This document shows, piece by piece, positions 40,159 through 45,267 of a stretch of 45,267 nt of DNA. Source of the DNA: Methanobacteriota archaeon (GTDB lineage Archaea > Thermoplasmatota > E2 > JACPAO01 > JAHWKR01); contig JAHWKR010000024.1 in the NCBI GenBank assembly GCA_019347805.1, positions 1-45,267 on the forward strand, given 5' to 3'. The notes under the pieces were generated by a model. That model saw only the letters and a program-made list of their open reading frames with translations, made no database searches and was not told where the DNA came from. How positions within the stretch are numbered: the first letter of the stretch is position 1; each line of letters opens with the position of its first letter. The translations under genes and the position numbers were made by a program.

Positions 40159-40537
40159 GACCCGCGACCCACCGGCCTCCATCATCCCTTCTCATCCTCG
40201 CTCTTTTCATCTACATGTAACCCCCAGCCGTGCAACCGCCGGGCTGTGGAGACGCATGCTATTTGCCTGCGATGCCGCTACGTGGCCCGCCGGGCGGCGA
40301 AGCCCCTCCAAGCAGACGATGCGACCACCGGAAACCCACACCCGACGGCGTCACCACCGCGCCGTCGTCCTCCAAGCACCGCCGACCGCATCCATCCGCC
40401 GCCCGGCCCAACCTCCCTTCTACCGAGCCGTGACAATGTCCCCTACGGGAAGAGGTCCTGAGGTCGCGACGACGAGGGTCGGCCGGTCCACCGTACCGAG
40501 CGTCACACTCAAGGAGGGGCACGACAATGGTGCACCT
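40159..40537. other. Gap without a supported gene
   Basis: About 380 bp. A short frame at 40246-40461 starts VETHAICLRCRYVARRAA and has a TATA-like CTACATGTAAC 28 bp upstream, but its second half is Pro/Arg-rich shadow-like sequence. AAGGAGGGG at 40511-40519 lies 20 nt before the next gene's ATG, too far for a normal ribosome site. Nothing else was seen. Confidence 0.4.
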
Positions 40538-41023
40538 ATGCCCGCGGAATCACGATACCCCCAAGCGCGTACGAACGTCGCGTTCACCATCACCACCGCG
40601 GACAGCGACAGCGGACGCTTCTTCGCCGACCTCGCCGCGCATGACGTCGACACGCTCATCGACATCCGACCCGAGACCGATCGGACCCGATCCGATGCGC
40701 TCGCCCGCCGCGCCCGCGCCGAAGGCCTCGACATCGTCCGCATATCCGCGCTCGCGCCGCCCAAGTCCCTCCCGCATCCTCCCTCCGGCTCCGGGGCCTG
40801 GGTGACCTTCCGGGACCGCTACGGGGACCACCTCAAAGCCAATGACAACGCCTTCCAGGCGCTCAAGGAGAAAGCCCGCGAAAGCCGCGTCGCCCTCGTC
40901 TGCGATTGCGCCGACCCCAGCCGCTGCCACCGCGGCATCCTCGCCGAACGGCTCGTCCGCGCCGGTGTCCCCACCACGCACCTCTTCCCGGGCCTCAAGG
41001 CCATGGTGAGCCGCATCGCCTGA
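40538..41023 (+). CDS. DUF488-family protein (copy 1)
   Basis: A 161-residue DUF488 protein. The family marks are VDTLIDIRPETDRTRS near the N-terminus and the cysteine-rich VCDCADPSRCHRGILAERL near the C-terminus. No activity is established for the family. The ATG at 40538 begins the domain after about 14 residues; the frame is open further upstream, but that part is Pro/Arg-rich shadow sequence. A second DUF488 gene follows one gene later. Confidence 0.8.
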   Translation: MPAESRYPQARTNVAFTITTADSDSGRFFADLAAHDVDTLIDIRPETDRTRSDALARRARAEGLDIVRISALAPPKSLPHPPSGSGAWVTFRDRYGDHLKANDNAFQALKEKARESRVALVCDCADPSRCHRGILAERLVRAGVPTTHLFPGLKAMVSRIA

Positions 41024-41070
41024 GTGCCCTCTTCGCCGGATTGATATAGACATTCGACCACCGACCGGTC

Positions 41071-41463
41071 ATGGAGCCGTTCCGCAGCATGGGACTCGGA
41101 CTCCTCCTGCGCTGTCCCTTCTGCGTGCGCGGCCGCATGTTCCGTGGTTGGTTCGCCATGCACGACGATTGCGGCGCCTGCGGTCGCTCGTTGCGCATGC
41201 ACGCCGGCGATTTCTCGGGCGCCGCCATGATCGCCCAGTTCGCCATCGGAGTCATTGCCCTCCCCGTCTTCATCGTGCTCGCCTTCTGGACCTCCATGAC
41301 CATCGAAGCGGCCTTCCTCTGGGTCCTCGGCGGCTCCGTCGTCGCGCTCCTCCTCTTCTACCGCAACATCAAGGGCCTCTGGTTCGGCTTCCTGCACGGC
41401 GCCGAGACCATGCAGAACACACCCCCGGAAGGTGCCGAGGGCGAGCGCCGGCCCCCGGCCTGA
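41071..41463 (+). CDS. DUF983 zinc-ribbon membrane protein
   Basis: A 130-residue DUF983 protein. The N-terminal ribbon has LRCPFCVRGRMF and DCGACGRSL, two CxxC pairs likely binding zinc. Two transmembrane helices follow (AMIAQFAIGVIALPVFIV and AAFLWVLGGSVVALLLF). The family has no established function. GATTGATATAGAC lies about 27 bp upstream of the ATG, giving a leaderless start. It is flanked by the two DUF488 genes. Confidence 0.85.
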   Translation: MEPFRSMGLGLLLRCPFCVRGRMFRGWFAMHDDCGACGRSLRMHAGDFSGAAMIAQFAIGVIALPVFIVLAFWTSMTIEAAFLWVLGGSVVALLLFYRNIKGLWFGFLHGAETMQNTPPEGAEGERRPPA

Positions 41464-41518
41464 CAACAGCTATTTCAGGGACCCAGCGCGATGCCGTCGC
41501 GTGCGCGGAGCGCAAGGG

Positions 41519-41986
41519 ATGCACAGCGACGCCAACGAGGAGCCGGGTGTCCAACGGGTCGTCTACACCATCGGTCACGGCGAGGCCGAGCAAGAGGAGA
41601 TCCTGGCCCGGCTGGTCGACGCCGGCGTGCGGACACTGGTCGACATCCGCGAGCGCGCCGCCGGCAAGAAGGGCTTCAACAAGACCGAACTCGAGGCCGC
41701 CTGCCGCGCCGCCGGCATCGACTATGTCCAGGTGCGCGACCTCGGGGCGCCGCTCGCTGTCCGCCGCGGGCACGACCCCGAAGCCGATTGGGCCGGCTTC
41801 CAGGACGCCTACGCTACGCATTTGAAGGAACAGAAAGAGGCCTTCCGGACGCTCAAGGAGACCGTCCTCGCCGGCCCCGCCGCGTTGTTCTGCCGCTGTG
41901 CGCATCCGGCCCGTTGTGAACGGGGTGTCCTCGCCACGCTTTTCGCCCGTGCCGGGTATGGGGTGCGGCATCTTGATACGGCTTGA
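41519..41986 (+). CDS. DUF488-family protein (copy 2)
   Basis: A 155-residue DUF488 protein, with VVYTIGHGEAEQEEIL, TLVDIRERAAGKKGFN and FCRCAHPARCERGVLA. The N-terminal YTIGHG is the classic family opening, missing in copy 1, so this copy is closer to the canonical form. The cysteines of the CxC...C motif are conserved in both. ATG 41519 is given; a TATA-like CTATTTCAG at 41470 would place the transcript start at about 41500, making GTG 41501 (six residues longer) a good alternative. Confidence 0.85.
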   Translation: MHSDANEEPGVQRVVYTIGHGEAEQEEILARLVDAGVRTLVDIRERAAGKKGFNKTELEAACRAAGIDYVQVRDLGAPLAVRRGHDPEADWAGFQDAYATHLKEQKEAFRTLKETVLAGPAALFCRCAHPARCERGVLATLFARAGYGVRHLDTA

Positions 41987-42069
41987 GGCCCGACCCCCTG
42001 TTTCGGACCTTGACCCATCCGAGTGACCCGTCGAAGCCCTCTTGAGGCCCCACTCCTTCTGATGACCCC

Positions 42070-42549
42070 ATGACCCACCTCAAGGAAGGCGACAAGGCCC
42101 CCGAGTTCCACCTCCAAGACCAGAACCACGGCGGCTGGAGCCTCTCCGAATTCGAAGGAAAACCCGTCGTCCTCTACTTCTACCCCAAAGACGACACCCC
42201 TGGATGCACCAAGGAAGCCTGCCAGTTCCGCGACCGCTTCGACGATTACAAGAAAGCCGGCGCCAAGGTCATCGGCATCTCACCGGACACCGCTGAAGAC
42301 CACGCCGCGTTCACCGACAAATACGACCTCCCTTTCATCCTGCTGGCCGACCCCGAGCACGACGTGTGCGAGAAATATGGGGTGTGGCAAGAACAGGAAT
42401 ACAAAGGACAGACCTATTGGGGGGCAAAGCGGACCACGTTCTTGATCGGGCCGGATGGAGTGATCCGGAAGGTGTACGAGAACGTCGACCCGGAGGGGCA
42501 TGCCGCGAAGGTGTTGGAGGATGTGAGAGGATTGGAGAAGGCGGCTTAG
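42070..42549 (+). CDS. bcp: Peroxiredoxin, BCP/PrxQ type (active, second copy)
   Basis: A 159-residue thiol peroxidase with intact FYPKDDTPGCTKEACQF, i.e. both peroxidatic and resolving Cys. VIGISPDTAEDHAAF, FILLADPEHDVCEKYGVW and RTTFLIGPDGVIRKVY complete the fold. It is close to the copy at 39295, including the W[QK]E insert before the last strand. The last 150 bp already use fewer GC-ending codons than the rest of the cluster. The HNH endonuclease gene begins 30 bp after its stop. Confidence 0.94.
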   Translation: MTHLKEGDKAPEFHLQDQNHGGWSLSEFEGKPVVLYFYPKDDTPGCTKEACQFRDRFDDYKKAGAKVIGISPDTAEDHAAFTDKYDLPFILLADPEHDVCEKYGVWQEQEYKGQTYWGAKRTTFLIGPDGVIRKVYENVDPEGHAAKVLEDVRGLEKAA

Positions 42550-42579
42550 GGCGGTCTGTGTGGGTTCTGGTGGATCTGA

Positions 42580-43716
42580 GTGTCTTGGAAGCGTGAAGTG
42601 GAGAAGGTTGTCGAGTTCCTCCCTGAGGAGTTCGACCTGACAGACGTCTACGAGTTTGCACCCCAGTTGTTCCTGAGATTCCCCGAGAATCGCCACATCA
42701 AAGCCAAAATTCGCCAGACCCTCCAAGTTCTCCGGGATGAAGGTAAGCTCGAGTTCACAGGGCCTGGCAAGTACCGCCACTTGGCGACACAGAACAAGGC
42801 GCTCATCCGTGAGGTTCCGTTTGGACTGGGTGATGAAACGACTCGCGCCGAACTGGCCGAATATCTTGGACTGGCGGGCGATGCGCCACTTCGCAGAGGA
42901 ATGTTCAAGCCTGCCGAAGGCAGGTTTCAGAAAACGATGTTCCTTTTTCACGATGAAAAATCAAACCCCTATGGGGACCAACACCATCCAGATCACATTG
43001 TGTATGTTGGGCAAGGAAAGTCTGGCGACCAGGAAATGGACGGGTTCAACCGGATTTTACGAGATCATCTGGATCTTGGCGTCACTGTACACTACTTCAC
43101 TCAACCGCGGGACCGGCCGGGAAAGGTTGTGTATCAGGGCGAAGTTGTGGTAGAGCAGGTCGACCGTATATATCGTTCTGAAGAGGGCAGATCCGTCTTT
43201 GAATTCGTGCTCCTTCCAGTCCAGAACCAAATCCGGAAAGAATCCGCGAGCGTACACTACGGAGAATTGCTTGGACAGATCTTGGAAGACGAGCGAGAGC
43301 CGGGATACGACAATCGACAGCGCGTGATGGGCAAATATTCCCGCATCCTAAGAGACAGTGCATTCAGGACAGCAATCCTCCAGTCATATCGGGAGCGTTG
43401 TGCGGTGTGTGGGGAACCACTGCGGATTGAGGACCGCCACGAATTGCAGGCCGCGCACATCGTCGGCGTAGCCGAACGAGGGCCAGACGTCATCCCGAAC
43501 GGCCTTTCTCTGTGCATCCGCCACCACTGGGCCTTCGATAACGGCTTCTATACCCTTTCCCCCGAGTATACGATTGAATGGCTTGCAAAGAAGCCCGATC
43601 CCCATGATGAGGTACGGCCTGGGGAGCGGATTGAGCTTCCTCCTGATGAGGATCGATGGCCCCAGCCATTTTATGTGGGTCATCATCGGGATAAATGGGT
43701 TCAGTTTCGTCGATGA
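42580..43716 (+). CDS. HNH endonuclease with DpnI-type winged helix, restriction-like
   Basis: A 378-residue nuclease. Residues 1-70 match the winged helix found at the end of DpnI and in Dam-replacing proteins (KIRQTLQVLRDEGKLEF, GPGKYRHL). A middle domain (about 100-215) with HIVYVGQGKSGDQ and GEVVVEQVDRIYR may be a modified-base reader. The C-terminal HNH fold has CAVCGEPL, ELQAAHIVG and NGLSLCIRHHWAFDNG. This order suggests a modification-dependent restriction enzyme, which is inference. The start is GTG 42580. The base composition is clearly lower in GC than the surrounding genes, with many A/T-ending codons, pointing to transfer. Confidence 0.85.
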   Translation: MSWKREVEKVVEFLPEEFDLTDVYEFAPQLFLRFPENRHIKAKIRQTLQVLRDEGKLEFTGPGKYRHLATQNKALIREVPFGLGDETTRAELAEYLGLAGDAPLRRGMFKPAEGRFQKTMFLFHDEKSNPYGDQHHPDHIVYVGQGKSGDQEMDGFNRILRDHLDLGVTVHYFTQPRDRPGKVVYQGEVVVEQVDRIYRSEEGRSVFEFVLLPVQNQIRKESASVHYGELLGQILEDEREPGYDNRQRVMGKYSRILRDSAFRTAILQSYRERCAVCGEPLRIEDRHELQAAHIVGVAERGPDVIPNGLSLCIRHHWAFDNGFYTLSPEYTIEWLAKKPDPHDEVRPGERIELPPDEDRWPQPFYVGHHRDKWVQFRR

Positions 43717-43741
43717 GAATTGATAGAAATATTCCTCGTGA

Positions 43742-44179
43742 CTATCTCCAACTATCACAGGTGCAGTTGTCGCAGCAAGCATATGCTCCAATCTCCACTC
43801 CTTGCTCCCATAGTGCCTCTTCCACGGGGTAAAATCTGTCCCGGCACTCATCACAGAAATATACGTCCGTTCGGAGCTCGTCCCAATCCAGGAAGTGCCT
43901 CGCCTCGGCTCGACAATACAGGCAGAGCGGCGTATGGTGATCACACTTGAGACACGTTTCGAAGCTCACCGGAATCCAGTCGTCCCTTGAACTCCACCAC
44001 GATACCCAATGAGCGCGCCATGCCATAGGATCGTGGTTCTTGTAATACGCCAGCCCTCCAAGGTTGTCCAGGAAGCGCAACCAGTATCCACCTCGTCCAC
44101 GGAGGACGATGTAGTCTCCGAAGAATGAATCTGGATGTTTCTCTCCAGTGGCGACGATGTTGATGTCTTGGTTAATCAC
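43742..44179 (-). CDS. Cysteine-rich zinc-ribbon-like protein
   Basis: A 145-residue protein, not recognised. Cysteine pairs CLKC, CLYC, CDEC and the terminal CCDNCTC suggest two zinc sites. The N-terminal half is aromatic-rich (GGYWLRFLDNLGGLAYY, WRAHWVSWWSSRDDW). It has no signal peptide. The start is GTG 44179, with TATA-like CTCAAAAAGG about 26 bp upstream. It is convergent with the HNH gene (25 bp between stops) and shares its low GC content, so the two may have arrived together. Confidence 0.75.
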   Translation of the reverse strand: MINQDINIVATGEKHPDSFFGDYIVLRGRGGYWLRFLDNLGGLAYYKNHDPMAWRAHWVSWWSSRDDWIPVSFETCLKCDHHTPLCLYCRAEARHFLDWDELRTDVYFCDECRDRFYPVEEALWEQGVEIGAYACCDNCTCDSWR

Positions 44180-44209
44180 GAACCGATGAATTCTGGAGCC
44201 TTTTTGAGA

Positions 44210-44419
44210 TCAACTGTCGTGGCGATCATCTAGCGAATCCTTCACCACCTCCTCTACATTATAGTCATACGCCACTCCTCCCCCATCCAGCACTTCGACC
44301 TCCCACGGTTTCTCCACCGCCCGCTCCACCGCAATGGTTCGAGCCTCGTCCGAACTGTTCGCTTCGACTGTAATCTCGCCGAAATCCACCCATCGGAGTG
44401 TCACCACATACCGCTTCAT
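44210..44419 (-). CDS. Small protein, DpnD-like appearance
   Basis: A 69-residue protein with a beta-alpha-beta pattern: MKRYVVTLRWVDFGEITVEA, then a helix with SSDEARTIAVERAVEK, then strand WEVEVLDGG. This looks like DpnD/PcfM-type small proteins found next to restriction genes, though the match is by pattern only. Its ATG overlaps the TGA of the gene upstream, so the two are translationally coupled. Confidence 0.65.
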   Translation of the reverse strand: MKRYVVTLRWVDFGEITVEANSSDEARTIAVERAVEKPWEVEVLDGGGVAYDYNVEEVVKDSLDDRHDS

Positions 44420-44607
44420 CAGGCTACACGCTCCACCTCAACACTCTCATCGTCCACCAACCAGGAAACCTCCGGCTCCGCCCGCATCGCGGCGCGGACG
44501 GCAGCAGTCACCACGGCAGCGCGCTCGGCGTCACGCGAAGCGACGATCTCCGCGTCCATCTGGTCATAGACGAAAAAGCGCACATGGTACCGCACCTCTT
44601 CAGGCAT
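44419..44607 (-). CDS. Small protein, paralogue-like partner of the next gene
   Basis: A 62-residue protein with the same plan as its downstream neighbour: strand RYHVRFFVYDQMDAEIVA, helix DAERAAVVTAAVRAAMRA, strand EVSWLVDDESVEVE. A TATA-like GGAAATACC 25 bp upstream gives a leaderless start. The shared layout and ATGA overlap suggest a pair made by duplication that may form a heterodimer. Function unknown. Confidence 0.65.
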   Translation of the reverse strand: MPEEVRYHVRFFVYDQMDAEIVASRDAERAAVVTAAVRAAMRAEPEVSWLVDDESVEVERVA

Positions 44608-44695
44608 ACGCGGCCTGATCGCGCACAGGTATTTCCGATCTCACTTTCATCCCAAAAAAGAGCAGTGGGAAGAAGTGGGAAAAGAACCGCTCGAC

Positions 44696-45267
44696 CTACC
44701 CCACCAGGTAAGCCTTCTTCGCCGTCGGCGGACCCCCACAGAAATCCCCGGTCACCGTACCCTCCGTGACGTGATGCGTATGGGAATCGAGCACATCGAT
44801 CGCGCCCGAAGCGACATCCACTCCATGCACGTGGCTCCCGGCGCACGTGATGACGATATAGCCCGGGAAGCCGGTCTGCTGGCAGCCCCCATGGAGCTGC
44901 TCGGCCAAGTCAGGGTCGACATAGAGCGGATTATGGTCGCCCCGGCACCGAAGCTCGAGTGGCTGAAGAGGATTTAGTCACCCGAACAATCGAAGGCGGA
45001 CTCCCGAGTCTCCTGGTAACAGACACCATCCCCGTCCACGTCTACACAGACCTGGAACGCCAGGTTGGCATCCGCCACCGAACCATCCGTCACCTTGATG
45101 GAAACCCCCTGAAGATCATCGAACGGGATACAGATCCCACCCACCCCATGGTCCGTCGCCGTTGAAGTTCGTCACCACCACGCCGGCACCCGAATAGTGG
45201 CCAGAACCGGACGGGACAGGATGGGCGCCGGCCAAGACCGACATCGCGAGCAAGCCTAGGAGAGAGA
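44696..45267 (-). pseudogene. Frameshifted secreted-protein gene, truncated by window end
   Basis: Three adjoining reading frames each carry sensible protein. From the right edge to the stop at 45116: a signal peptide (LLGLLAMSVLAGAHP), then SGAGVVVTNFNGDG. A second frame from about 45150 to 44974: GGICIPFDDLQGVSIKVTDG and FQVCVDVDGDGVCYQE. A third frame from about 44977 to 44696: RCRGDHNPLYVDPDLAEQL, GFPGYIVITCAGSHVHGVDV, ending KKAYLVG. Joined by two frameshifts they form one disulfide-containing secreted protein. It is either a pseudogene or an assembly with two indel errors; the 5' end lies outside the window. Confidence 0.6.

Noticed and set aside
40246..40461. Short frame with CLRC near its start
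   Set aside because: A TATA-like element is present, but only 20 residues look protein-like and the rest is Pro/Arg-rich. Support is too thin for a CDS.

Overview
The window reads as a stretch of a high-GC archaeal chromosome. The main signs are an Orc1/Cdc6 initiator, the small (exonuclease) subunit of the archaeal D-family DNA polymerase, Sec11-type signal peptidases with a Ser/His/Asp active site, tRNA genes without encoded CCA, and many start codons placed 22-30 bp downstream of an A/T-rich TATA-like box. That spacing implies mostly leaderless mRNAs. A minority of genes (hsp20, Lrp, glutaredoxin, cdc6) instead carry a clear GGAGG or GGTGA ribosome site. The mixture of gene families and many secreted proteins would fit a high-GC Thermoplasmatota-like euryarchaeon, but that lineage call is inference from gene content and not proven by the sequence.

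Layout. 1-5.4 kb: a C-terminally anchored secreted protein, a SET-domain lysine methyltransferase with a histone H1-like tail, a BolA/CGFS-glutaredoxin pair, Sua5 and a single-domain response regulator. 5.5-15.3 kb: a class V aminotransferase, adenylosuccinate lyase, four exported or extracellular proteins including a lipoprotein and a beta-propeller, and a DgcA/DgcN-like pair that points to N-acetyl-D-amino acid metabolism. 15.4-20.3 kb: three tandem paralogous lipoproteins, a DHH phosphoesterase with a degenerate first motif, and another C-anchored secreted protein. 20.3-24 kb: an Hsp20 with a long Q/P/aromatic-rich N-terminal arm, an Lrp/AsnC regulator, and a 445-residue low-complexity protein with twelve P-[FY]-A motifs. 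24-30.4 kb: polymerase D small subunit and three consecutive signal peptidases. 30.4-34.7 kb: a palindromic repeat region containing a synonymous echo of the cdc6 3' end, cdc6 itself, a candidate replication origin around tRNA-Ile, and an unrecognised 532-residue protein. 34.8-35.9 kb: tRNA-Val, a Doc/Fic-like protein with an overlapping 41-codon ORF, tRNA-Leu and palindromes. 36-42.5 kb: six peroxiredoxin-fold genes, of which four have lost the peroxidatic cysteine, interspersed with threonine dehydratase, two DUF488 proteins and a DUF983 protein. 42.6-44.6 kb: a visibly lower-GC island with an HNH endonuclease and small uncharacterised genes. The right end is a frameshifted secreted-protein gene running off the window.

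How the genes may work together. Two themes recur: protein export (three signal peptidases beside about ten secreted or lipid-anchored products) and redox/Fe-S chemistry (BolA-Grx, active and cysteine-less peroxiredoxins). The strongest candidates for undescribed biology are the array of cysteine-less peroxiredoxin homologues, the Hsp20/low-complexity protein pair that shares sticker-like motifs, and the Doc-like protein with its minimal partner ORF.
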